NCBI RefSeq assembly: GCF_030232585.1 | Contig: NZ_JASPJX010000013.1 | Coordinates: 1-64,000 of the forward strand | Reading direction: 5' to 3' | DNA: 64,000 nt | From: Corynebacterium sp. MSK008 | Lineage (GTDB): Bacteria; Actinomycetota; Actinomycetes; Mycobacteriales; Mycobacteriaceae | Part shown: positions 49,880-57,884 of the stretch, in pieces | How positions within the stretch are numbered: position 1 is the stretch's first letter | How the letters are laid out: every line of letters starts with the position of its first letter | Translations under genes and position numbers: made by a program | Notes under the pieces: generated by a model | The model's database searches: none | Told to the model about the DNA's origin: nothing | Seen by the model: the letters and a program-made list of their open reading frames with translations, nothing else

Positions 49880-52188
49880 AGCTTCTCCATGGGCACGCCG
49901 CCAATCGTCATCAGGCGGACGGTGCCCGAGGAGCCGAAGTCAATCGTCACCGTCTCCCGGACGCCGGAGCCTTCAACCGCCATCACGGTGCCAAGCCCGT
50001 ACTTGGCGTGGTTGACCCGGTCGCCCACCGCCAGGTTGAGGTTTTTGTGCACCTTGGCACCAGACCCGCCCCGGCGGGACCGGGCCGGCGGACGGGAACG
50101 AGTGGGCGCGCCCCACGCGTCAGAACTGAATGAGCGCTCCGGTTCCAACCGGCGCCAGTCGATGAGGTCCTCCGGGACCTCTGCGAGGAAGCGGCTGGCG
50201 GGGTTGGTCACCGGAGAACCCCAAGAGGCGCGCAGGATCGCGCGGGTGAGGTAGAGCTGTTCCTTCGCGCGGGTGATGCCCACGTACGCTAGGCGGCGCT
50301 CCTCGGCGAGCTCCGCCGGGTCCCCCAGTGCGCGCAGGTGTGGGAACTGCCCGTCCTCCCAGCCGGTGACAAACACCACCGGGAACTCCAGGCCCTTCGC
50401 CGTGTGCAGCGTCATCAGCGTGACCACGCCCTGCTCGTGCTCCGGCAGCTGGTCCGCGTCCGCCACCAGAGAAACCTTCTCCAAAAAGGCCTGCAGGGAC
50501 CCCGGCGCGGGCTCGCCTTCCTGCATCACCTCGTTGAGCTCCTCGTCCGTCATGTACGCCACCTGGTTGGCGGCCTCGGAGGAGAACTCCCGGGCGACAG
50601 AGACTAGCTCGTTGAGGTTGTCCAGGCGCGCGCCGTCCTGCGGGTCGTTCGACGCCTCCAGCTCGGCGCGGTAGCCCGTGTCATCCAACACGCGGGTGAT
50701 CAGCGCGCCCAGGTCCGGCATGCCCGTGACTTCGTTGCGCATCGCCGGCATGTCGTCGCGGATTTGGCGGATCGTATCCACAAAACGCGTGATCGAGTTG
50801 GTGGCGGCTTTGGCCAGCATGTCGACGTTGCCGGAGGTAGCGTCGACAAGCGATCGCCCGAAGCTTTGATTGTTGTTCTCGGCGTGCAGCGCCACCATCG
50901 CCTGCGCTTTGTCGCCGATGCCGCGCTTGGGCACGTTGACGATGCGGCGCATGCTCACCGTGTCGTCCGGGTTTTCCAGGACCTTCAGGTAGGCGACGAC
51001 GTCGCGGATCTCGCGGCGCTCGTAGAAGCGCGTACCGCCGACAACCTTGTACGGGATGCCGGAGCGGATGAAGATATCCTCGAGTGCGCGCGAGGCGTTG
51101 TTGGTGCGGTACATCACCGCCATGTCCGAGTACGGCACTCCCCTGTCGGCCAGGGTGTCAATCTCGGAGGCGATGAAGCGCGCCTCGTCGTGCTCGTTGT
51201 CCGCGACGTAGCCGACGATCTTCTCGCCGGAGCCCTGGTCCGTCCACAACTTCTTCGGGCGGCGGCCCTCGTTCTGCGCGATCACCGCGTTCGCCGCGCC
51301 CAGGATGTTCTGCGTGGAGCGGTAGTTCTGCTCCAGCATGATCGTGGTGGCGTTCGGATAGTCGCGTTCAAACTCCTCGATGTTGCGGATGGTCGCGCCG
51401 CGGAAGGCGTAAATGGACTGGTCCGAGTCGCCCACGACCGCCAGCTCCGGCGCGTCCGGGCCGTCGCCGACAAGGGTGTGGATGAGCTCGTACTGGGCGT
51501 GGTTGGTGTCCTGGTACTCGTCCACCAGCACGTGGCGGAAGCGGCGCCGGTAGTAGTCCGTGACCTGCGGGTGCTCCTTGAAAATGCGCACGACCTCGCC
51601 GATAAGGTCGTCGAAGTCCAAGGCGTTGGATTGGCGCAGGCGGCGCTGGTACTCCACATACACCTTGGCCACCGTGGTCTCGAACGGATTGTGGGTGCGC
51701 TCGGCGTTCGCCAGCGCCGTCTCCGGGCCGATCAGCTCGTTTTTCAGATTCGAGATCCCGTTTGCCAGGGTGCGGGGCGTGAACTTCTTCAAATCCAGGT
51801 TGAAGTCCTTGGCAATCATGCCCAAAAGGCGGCGCGAATCATCCGAGTCGTAGATGGTGAAGTTGGTGTTCAGCCCCGGTACCAGCTGGGCCTGCTGGCG
51901 CAGGATGCGCACGCACACTGAGTGGAAGGTGGCCACCCACATCCGCTCCGCCTCCGGGCCGACCAGCTGGCCCACGCGTTCCTTCATCTCTGCGGCGGCC
52001 TTGTTGGTGAAGGTGATGGCCAGGATCTGCCACGGCGCAACACCACGGTTGTGCAGCAGGTAGGCAATGCGGCGGGTAAGCACCGCGGTCTTGCCGGAAC
52101 CCGCGCCCGCAACGATGAGCAGCGGGCTGCCCTCATGGACGACGGCGGCCTGCTGCTGCGGATTCAAACCCAGGGTCAGATCAGTCAT
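49876..52188 (-). CDS. pcrA: ATP-dependent DNA helicase UvrD1/PcrA
   Basis: 770 residues, superfamily 1A: Q motif near the start (LNPQQQAAV), Walker A AGAGSGKT (27-34), VDEYQDTNHAQYE (motif II), MTLHTAKGLEFPVVF (motif V) and the VGITRAKEQLYLTRA motif VI. The C-terminal Tudor-like end (GDRVNHAKYGLGTVMAVEG) that binds RNA polymerase is present. It unwinds DNA in nucleotide-excision repair. The ATG at 52188 follows TACAGT (52201-52196) by 7 bases, so it is probably leaderless. It is divergent from chorismate mutase. Confidence 0.95.
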   Translation of the reverse strand: MTDLTLGLNPQQQAAVVHEGSPLLIVAGAGSGKTAVLTRRIAYLLHNRGVAPWQILAITFTNKAAAEMKERVGQLVGPEAERMWVATFHSVCVRILRQQAQLVPGLNTNFTIYDSDDSRRLLGMIAKDFNLDLKKFTPRTLANGISNLKNELIGPETALANAERTHNPFETTVAKVYVEYQRRLRQSNALDFDDLIGEVVRIFKEHPQVTDYYRRRFRHVLVDEYQDTNHAQYELIHTLVGDGPDAPELAVVGDSDQSIYAFRGATIRNIEEFERDYPNATTIMLEQNYRSTQNILGAANAVIAQNEGRRPKKLWTDQGSGEKIVGYVADNEHDEARFIASEIDTLADRGVPYSDMAVMYRTNNASRALEDIFIRSGIPYKVVGGTRFYERREIRDVVAYLKVLENPDDTVSMRRIVNVPKRGIGDKAQAMVALHAENNNQSFGRSLVDATSGNVDMLAKAATNSITRFVDTIRQIRDDMPAMRNEVTGMPDLGALITRVLDDTGYRAELEASNDPQDGARLDNLNELVSVAREFSSEAANQVAYMTDEELNEVMQEGEPAPGSLQAFLEKVSLVADADQLPEHEQGVVTLMTLHTAKGLEFPVVFVTGWEDGQFPHLRALGDPAELAEERRLAYVGITRAKEQLYLTRAILRASWGSPVTNPASRFLAEVPEDLIDWRRLEPERSFSSDAWGAPTRSRPPARSRRGGSGAKVHKNLNLAVGDRVNHAKYGLGTVMAVEGSGVRETVTIDFGSSGTVRLMTIGGVPMEKL

Positions 52189-52255
52189 GGCCGTAACTGT
52201 ACTAACGCCTCCGACACGACCCGCGCGAGTGTTCGAACTGGCATAATGAGCAGCC

Positions 52256-52549
52256 ATGAGCGAGCTTGAAATCCGCATGCCTTCCGGCACAGACGACCCC
52301 TTATCGGACGCGGAGATTCAGGCGTACCGCAAAGAGATCGACCGGCTCGACCGTGTGATCCTCGACGCGGTGAAACGCCGCAGCGAGATCTCCAGCGCCA
52401 TCGGAAAAACCCGCATGGGCTCCGGCGGCACCCGCCTTGTGCACACGCGCGAGGTAGCCATAATCAACCAGTTCCGCGACGAACTGGGCGAGGAAGGCCC
52501 CGGTCTGGCACAGATCCTGCTGCGCCTCGGCCGCGGCAAGCTGGGCTAG
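52256..52549 (+). CDS. Chorismate mutase (AroQ type)
   Basis: 97 residues. The core is EIDRLDRVILDAVKRRSEIS with the catalytic Arg/Lys positions, then GGTRLVHTREVAIINQF, as in the small intracellular actinobacterial mutases that depend on partner DAHP synthase for full activity. It turns chorismate into prephenate for Phe/Tyr. The first 20 residues are disordered. CATAAT (52242-52247) precedes the ATG by 8 bases. It converges on the heme oxygenase gene with a 4-base overlap. Confidence 0.92.
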   Translation: MSELEIRMPSGTDDPLSDAEIQAYRKEIDRLDRVILDAVKRRSEISSAIGKTRMGSGGTRLVHTREVAIINQFRDELGEEGPGLAQILLRLGRGKLG

Positions 52550-52875
52550 TCCTGCTCGAGAGAGTCCAAGACGACCTCGAACTCCAGCAGGTCCGCGGAC
52601 TGCGAGACCGGCTTGCGGGGCTTGTCACTATCGGTGTCCTTCGACTCGCCATGCCCGGCGCGGCCCGCGCCCTCCCACCACGCGTTGTAGGACTCCTCGT
52701 CCGCCCAGCGGGTGACTACGAAGTAGCGGTCCTCGCCCTTGACCGGGCGCAGCAGCTGGAAGCCCTCGAAGCCGGGGTGGCCGTCGATGGAGTGCTTGCG
52801 GGCGGTAAACCGGCGCTCCAGTTCCTCGCCGGCGCCTTCGGGGACAGTGATCGCGTTGATTTTCACAATGCTCAT
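52546..52875 (-). CDS. MhuD/IsdG-type heme-degrading monooxygenase
   Basis: 109 residues of the ABM fold. From the ATG at 52875 (MSIVKIN) the numbering gives Asn7, Trp66 and His75, the same positions as the catalytic Asn7-Trp66-His75 of mycobacterial MhuD. Such enzymes bind and open heme to free iron. A C-terminal tail of about 30 residues rich in Lys/Ser/Asp is extra. GATAAT (52888-52883) lies 7 bases before this ATG, favouring it over an ATG three codons upstream. No heme importer is nearby. Confidence 0.86.
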   Translation of the reverse strand: MSIVKINAITVPEGAGEELERRFTARKHSIDGHPGFEGFQLLRPVKGEDRYFVVTRWADEESYNAWWEGAGRAGHGESKDTDSDKPRKPVSQSADLLEFEVVLDSLEQD

Positions 52876-52985
52876 GGTCGCCATTATCCACACACTTCCG
52901 GTTCCCGGACGCTCCCCGCGCGTTTTGGCTACCTTTGAGCAAGGACAACCCAACCGCGACCTGGACCGCCACCTGGGAGGCTGAC

Positions 52986-54623
52986 ATGCACGACATCACG
53001 TCCACCGAAAACTGGGGCAAGCTGGAGAAACTCCATGCAGAAAAGTCCCGCACCACCCTGCGGGATCTGTTCCGGGCGGACGCGGAGCGCGCACAGCGCT
53101 ACACGTTCGACGCGGCCGGGCTTCGCGTGGATCTTTCCAAGAACTTGGTAGACGGAGACGTCGCAAAGCAGTTGCTCGCCTTGGCCGACGAGGCAGGCCT
53201 GAAAGACCGCATCGAGGCGATGTTCAACGGCGAGCACATCAACACCACCGAGGACCGTGCCGTGCTGCACACCGCGCTGCGCGCACCCGAGGACGCTGGG
53301 CTGGAGGTGGACGGTCAGAACGTCACGGCGGACGTGCACGCGGTGCTGAAGCAGATGCGCGAGTTTTCCACCAAGCTGCGCAGCGGCGAGTGGGTGGGCC
53401 ACACCGGAAAGACGATTTCCAAGGTGGTCAACATCGGCATCGGCGGCTCTGACCTGGGCCCGGCCATGGCAGCGCAGGCACTGCGCACCTACGCCACCGC
53501 TGGCATTACCGCGGAGTTCGTTTCCAACGTGGACCCGGCGGACATGACGCGCGTGCTGGCTGAAGTGGATGCGGAAGAAACGCTGTTCATCGTCGCGTCC
53601 AAGACGTTCACCACCCAGGAAACCCTGGCCAACGCGCACGCCGCGAAGCGCTGGCTGCTCGAGCAGTTCGACGGCGACGAGTCCGCGATTGCGAAGCACT
53701 TCGTGGCCGTGTCCACCAACGCGGAGAAGGTGGCCGAGTTCGGCATCGACACCGCGAACATGTTCCCGTTCTGGGACTGGGTGGGCGGGCGCTACTCCAT
53801 GGATTCTGCGATCGGGCTGTCGCTTATGGCCGTCATCGGCCCGGAGGATTTCATGCGCATGCTCGACGGCTTCCACGCCATGGACCAGCACTTCCACACC
53901 GCTCCGTTCGAGGAGAACGTGCCGGTGCTGATGGGGCTTTTGAACATTTGGTACCGCAACTTCCACAAGGCGCAGACGCACGCGGTCCTGCCCTACTCGC
54001 AGGACCTCGCCCGCTTCCCCGCGTACCTGCAGCAGCTGACCATGGAGTCCAACGGCAAGCACACGCGTATCGACGGCGCAAGCGTTGACCACGACACCGG
54101 CGAAATCTACTTCGGCGAGCCGGGCACCAACGGCCAGCACGCGTTTTTCCAGCTGATCCATCAGGGCACCACGCTCGTGCCGGCGGACTTCATCGGCTTT
54201 GCCACACCCCGGGCGGATCTGCCCACCGCCACCGGCGAAGGTTCCATGCACGACCTGCTCATGGGTAACTTCTTCGCGCAGACGAAGGTCATGGCGTTTG
54301 GCAAGACCCAGCAGGAGATTGAGGCCGAGGGCGTGCCGCACGAACTGGCCCCGCACAAGGTGATGCCGGGCAACCGCCCGACCACCACCATTCTGGCGGA
54401 GGAGCTCTCCCCGTTCAGCCTGGGCGCGCTGATTGCGCTGTACGAGCACATCGTGTTCGTCGAGGCCGCGATCTGGGGCATCAACGCCTTCGACCAGTGG
54501 GGCGTGGAGCTGGGCAAGGCGCAGGCGAACGACCTCGCCGCCGCCGTCGCCGGCGAGGAGGCGCCGGACACGGGTGATTCTTCCACCGACAGCCTGATCA
54601 CTTGGTACAGGGAGCACCGCTAA
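52986..54623 (+). CDS. pgi: Glucose-6-phosphate isomerase
   Basis: 545 residues. Both PGI signatures are visible ([18 protein letters not shown] region; [14 protein letters not shown] near the C terminus), with the catalytic Glu in the [12 protein letters not shown] stretch. It interconverts glucose-6-P and fructose-6-P. The ATG at 52986 has GGGAGG 5 bases before it; the longer open frame starting with TTG at 52935 is not needed. The stop TAA overlaps the next gene's ATG (TAATG). Confidence 0.96.
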   Translation: MHDITSTENWGKLEKLHAEKSRTTLRDLFRADAERAQRYTFDAAGLRVDLSKNLVDGDVAKQLLALADEAGLKDRIEAMFNGEHINTTEDRAVLHTALRAPEDAGLEVDGQNVTADVHAVLKQMREFSTKLRSGEWVGHTGKTISKVVNIGIGGSDLGPAMAAQALRTYATAGITAEFVSNVDPADMTRVLAEVDAEETLFIVASKTFTTQETLANAHAAKRWLLEQFDGDESAIAKHFVAVSTNAEKVAEFGIDTANMFPFWDWVGGRYSMDSAIGLSLMAVIGPEDFMRMLDGFHAMDQHFHTAPFEENVPVLMGLLNIWYRNFHKAQTHAVLPYSQDLARFPAYLQQLTMESNGKHTRIDGASVDHDTGEIYFGEPGTNGQHAFFQLIHQGTTLVPADFIGFATPRADLPTATGEGSMHDLLMGNFFAQTKVMAFGKTQQEIEAEGVPHELAPHKVMPGNRPTTTILAEELSPFSLGALIALYEHIVFVEAAIWGINAFDQWGVELGKAQANDLAAAVAGEEAPDTGDSSTDSLITWYREHR

Positions 54624-56110
54624 TGGGCGACGCAGTATCTTCGGAGTCCTACACTCCGCGCCAACGCACCACCTACCGGCGCCGGCTTGAAGACGAGCTG
54701 GAGCGCTTCGACCGCCACCTCCAAGACGCGGACTTTGTGGACCACGGCACGATCGGGCTCGAGCTCGAGCTCAACCTGGTCGACGGCGACATGCAGCCGC
54801 ACCCCAACAACCAGGCCGTGCTGGAGATACTTGGCGACGAGTACCAGTCCGAGATCGGCGCCTACAACGTGGAGATGAACCACCCTCCGCTGGGGATTGA
54901 GGGCGACGGGTTGGCGCGGTTGGCGGAGGGCGTCGAAAAGCGGCTTGCCACCGTGCGCGACGCCGCGGAGAAGTCCGGGTCGCAGCTGGCGATGATTGGC
55001 ACCTTGCCGACGATGACCTCGCAGTTCCTGGACAGCGACGAATGGATGACCCAGGAAAACCGCTACGCCGGACTGAACAACTCCATCCTCGAATCGCGCG
55101 GCGAGCTGGTGAAGATCGACCTGCGCCGCGACGAAAAGTACACCCACTACTTCGAAACCATCGCGCCTGAATCCACCTGCACCTCCATGCAGCTGCACCT
55201 GCAGGTGGCGCCGAACCGGTTCGCGGACGCGTGGAACGCCTCCCAGGCGATCGCGGGCGTGCAGGTGGCGCTGTCGGCCAACTCGCCGCTGTTTATGGGG
55301 CACAAGGTGTGGCACGAGTCGCGCATCCCGGTGTTTAAGCAGGCCATCGACACCCGCACCAAGGAGCTGATCAACCAGGGCGTGCGCCCGCGCGTGTGGT
55401 TCGGCGAACGGTGGATCACCAGCGTGTTCGACCTGTTCGAGGAGAACGTGCGCTACTTCTCTCCACTGCTGCCCGAGGGCCGCATGGCAGCCGGCGCGCC
55501 GTTCATGAACGGCGACAACCCCGGCCTGCACTACCTCAACCTGCACAACGGCACCATCTGGCGCTGGAACCGCGCCATCTACGACCCGGCCGGCGAGCTC
55601 AGCCACATCCGCGTGGAAAACCGCCTGCTGCCCGCAGGACCCACCGTGAAGGACATCGTGGCGGACGCGGCGTTCTACTACGGGCTGGTCAAGGCACTCG
55701 GCGACCAGACCCGACCAGTGTGGTCGCGCCTGAGCTTCGAGACGGCCAACAAGAACTTCCTCGCCGGTGCCCGCGACGGCATCAACGCCGAGGTGGAGTG
55801 GCCGACGCTGGGGACGGTGGCGGTGGCGGAGCTCGTCGAGAAGCATTTGTTCGAGCTTGCGCACGAGGGTCTGCGCACGCTGAATGTGGACGAGGCCTGC
55901 GCCGACGAGTACCTCAGCGTGATCGAGGGGCGCGTGCGGGCGCGTCAAAATGGCGCGACGTGGCAGCTCGCCGCGCTCGAACGCGTAGCCGGCGGGTCGA
56001 AGGCCCTGACCACGGAGCGTGCCGACGGACTCGCCCGCGTGTTACGCCAGTACATGAAAAATTCCCAGGCAGACGCGCCGGTGCATACTTGGACGCTCGA
56101 GGTTGAGTAG
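54623..56110 (+). CDS. Glutamate-cysteine ligase family protein (GCS2/YbdK-like)
   Basis: 495 residues. It carries the GCS2-like N-terminal TIGLELELNLVD (substrate/Mg region), EIGAYNVEMNHPP, a CTSMQLHLQV strand and HIRVENRLLPAGPT with catalytic Arg/Glu. It is predicted to join glutamate and cysteine, for gamma-glutamylcysteine or ergothioneine-type pathways, because these bacteria use mycothiol and no glutathione synthetase is present here. The start overlaps the pgi stop by one base; GGGAG lies about 9 bases upstream. Confidence 0.88.
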   Translation: MGDAVSSESYTPRQRTTYRRRLEDELERFDRHLQDADFVDHGTIGLELELNLVDGDMQPHPNNQAVLEILGDEYQSEIGAYNVEMNHPPLGIEGDGLARLAEGVEKRLATVRDAAEKSGSQLAMIGTLPTMTSQFLDSDEWMTQENRYAGLNNSILESRGELVKIDLRRDEKYTHYFETIAPESTCTSMQLHLQVAPNRFADAWNASQAIAGVQVALSANSPLFMGHKVWHESRIPVFKQAIDTRTKELINQGVRPRVWFGERWITSVFDLFEENVRYFSPLLPEGRMAAGAPFMNGDNPGLHYLNLHNGTIWRWNRAIYDPAGELSHIRVENRLLPAGPTVKDIVADAAFYYGLVKALGDQTRPVWSRLSFETANKNFLAGARDGINAEVEWPTLGTVAVAELVEKHLFELAHEGLRTLNVDEACADEYLSVIEGRVRARQNGATWQLAALERVAGGSKALTTERADGLARVLRQYMKNSQADAPVHTWTLEVE

Positions 56111-56125
56111 GGCAAGATAGGCCCA

Positions 56126-56770
56126 ATGCAGAGCATCATCGACTGGATTGTGGGTCTCATGGAGACCCTCGGCGCCCCCGGCGTCGGCATCGCGATCCTC
56201 TTGGAGAACCTCTTCCCGCCCATCCCGTCCGAGGTGGTGCTGCCGCTCGCCGGCTTCACCGTCGCGCAGGGCAGCTTGAACATGCTGAGCGTGTTCATCT
56301 GGTCCGTGCTGGGCTCCGTCGTCGGCGCATACGTACTCTACGGCGTCGGCGTGTGGCTCGGTCTGGAGCGGCTGCGCAAGATCGCCGACTGGATGTGGCT
56401 CGTGCGCGCCTCCGACGTGGACGCCGCGATGAACTTCTTCACCAAGTACGGCAAGCCGAGCGTGTTCTTCGGCCGCCTCATCCCCGGCGTGCGCTCGCTG
56501 ATCTCCATCCCCGCCGGCCTGGGCAAGATGAACCTGGTCACCTTCGGGCTGTGGACCACCCTCGGCTCCGGCATCTGGAACGCCATCCTGATCTACCTGG
56601 GCTACATCCTCGGCGACAACTGGGAGAAGGCCACCGGGTACGCCGACACCTACTCCAACGCGATCTACGTGGTGCTGGTGCTGATCATCCTCGGGTTCCT
56701 GGTGTTCTTCATCCGACGTGCGGTGCGGGACCGCCAGGCTCAGGCTGGCACTGCGGGCACCACCAAATAA
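56126..56770 (+). CDS. DedA/SNARE-associated family membrane protein
   Basis: 214 residues. DedA signature features: LLENLFPPIPSEVVLPLAGF (about 26-45), the re-entrant region with FFGRLIPGVRSLISIPAGL (about 113-131), and C-terminal helices. DedA proteins flip phospholipid or polyprenyl-phosphate carriers and keep the membrane potential. The start lies 15 bases past the ligase gene, with no obvious ribosome binding site. Its last 62 bases overlap the convergent Nei gene. Confidence 0.92.
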   Translation: MQSIIDWIVGLMETLGAPGVGIAILLENLFPPIPSEVVLPLAGFTVAQGSLNMLSVFIWSVLGSVVGAYVLYGVGVWLGLERLRKIADWMWLVRASDVDAAMNFFTKYGKPSVFFGRLIPGVRSLISIPAGLGKMNLVTFGLWTTLGSGIWNAILIYLGYILGDNWEKATGYADTYSNAIYVVLVLIILGFLVFFIRRAVRDRQAQAGTAGTTK

Positions 56771-57542
56771 CCCGCTCCAGGTCGCCCTCCCCGCCGAGGA
56801 ATCCCTTGGTAATCAGAGTGCCGCACCGCCTGCACGGCTTGTTGTTGCGGCCAAACACGTAGCTCGTCTCCCCCGCCCGCTTGATCCCGGTGGTCACGCG
56901 GACGGGGGCGTCTTTATTCGCCCACATCAACCGCCGCGCGAGACGCACATGCTTTTCGACGTCCACGTCACGCACCAACTCCGCCGGATGCGTTCCAGCC
57001 AAAAAGTTGATCTCCGCCCGGTACTCGTTGCCAATGCCGGCGAGTTTGTGCTGGTCCAGCAGGGCACGGCCGATTTCTCGGTCGGGCTCGGCTTCGATAC
57101 GCCTGACCGCTTCGTCGAGGTCGAAGCCCGGGTCGAGCAGGTCGGGGCCGAGGTAGCCCATCTCCTGCTGGTATTCCCTGGCTGGGAAGACGTGGACCAG
57201 CCCGAGCCAGAAGCCGACGAGTTCGAGGTCGGCCTTTGGTGCGTCGCTAAGCGAAAGCACCACGCGGGCGGCATGAGCGGGCTTTTTCCACCTGGCGCCG
57301 GCGCGATGCATGGACCACGTGCCCTCCATCTTCAGGTGGGTGTGCAGGATCTGCGGCTGGTGGCCTGGCGCGCCGAACTGCATGAACAGGTGCTTGCCGT
57401 ACGGCCAGACGCGCTCGCAGGTCATACCCGTGAAGTCGACGGTTGCGTAGCGGGGCACGCGGATGGACGTGGCTGTGACCTCGCGGTTTTGCATCCATTG
57501 GAGGCGCTTGGAGAGCTGATAGACGGAGTCACCTTCAGGCAT
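56709..57542 (-). CDS. nei: Fpg/Nei-family DNA glycosylase (Nei-like)
   Basis: 277 residues. The catalytic N terminus Met-Pro-Glu-Gly (Pro2, Glu3) is intact, an H2TH domain is present (LAGIGNEYRAEINFLAGTHP), and a zinc finger CRRC...CPQC closes the protein. These enzymes remove oxidised bases and nick the abasic site. Lhr is encoded close by, as nei is in mycobacteria. The ATG follows TAGAAT (57554-57549) by 6 bases. The 3' end overlaps the dedA coding region by 62 bp in convergent orientation. Confidence 0.92.
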   Translation of the reverse strand: MPEGDSVYQLSKRLQWMQNREVTATSIRVPRYATVDFTGMTCERVWPYGKHLFMQFGAPGHQPQILHTHLKMEGTWSMHRAGARWKKPAHAARVVLSLSDAPKADLELVGFWLGLVHVFPAREYQQEMGYLGPDLLDPGFDLDEAVRRIEAEPDREIGRALLDQHKLAGIGNEYRAEINFLAGTHPAELVRDVDVEKHVRLARRLMWANKDAPVRVTTGIKRAGETSYVFGRNNKPCRRCGTLITKGFLGGEGDLERVIWWCPQCQPEPGGPAPHVG

Positions 57543-57556
57543 AATCGGATTCTATG
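57540..57556. promoter_or_regulatory. Interlocked divergent promoters of nei and the L7/L12-like gene
   Basis: On the plus strand CATAAT (57540-57545) precedes the ATG at 57554 by 8 bases. On the minus strand TAGAAT (57554-57549) precedes the ATG at 57542 by 6 bases. Start codons are 12 bases apart and each hexamer overlaps the other gene's start codon, the same geometry as at 8373-8386. Confidence 0.55.
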
Positions 57557-57793
57557 TTCGATTTTCTCCGCAAGGTATTCAACTCTGTATTCAACTCCGG
57601 TCCGACCCCGGAAGAATCGCTCGTCGGCTTCTTCCCCGACATGGACGCCGCGATCGAGTGGGCACGCGGGGTGCTTGCGGAGACCGGCACGGACCCCAAA
57701 GCGCAGTTCGTGCGCGCGGTGAAAGACGTACGTGAAGCGAACCCGCGACTCGGTCTTGCGGCGGCGAACCACCTGGTCAAGCAGCTACTTTAG
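57554..57793 (+). CDS. Small L7/L12 C-terminal-domain-like protein
   Basis: 79 residues. The second half (KAQFVRAVKDVREANPRLGLAAANHLV) follows the helix-loop-helix pattern of the ribosomal stalk protein L7/L12 C-terminal domain, whose usual form is IKAVREATGLGLKEAKDLV. The first part (MFDFLRKVFNSVFNSG) is an amphipathic helix. L7/L12-like domains in stand-alone proteins are found in actinobacteria with no settled role. It stands between nei and a nuclease, divergent from nei. Confidence 0.7.
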   Translation: MFDFLRKVFNSVFNSGPTPEESLVGFFPDMDAAIEWARGVLAETGTDPKAQFVRAVKDVREANPRLGLAAANHLVKQLL

Positions 57794-57884
57794 AATTTTT
57801 GTTCGATTGCTAGTTTAGCGTGTCGGAGGCGCTGTTACATTGACACCCAACACCCGAGAAATGTTGCGGGAAGGAGGGTGTGTC

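Noticed and set aside
52935..52985. Longer pgi start at a TTG
   Set aside because: It overlaps the MhuD promoter region and has no ribosome binding site, while the ATG at 52986 has a good one and fits the family length.
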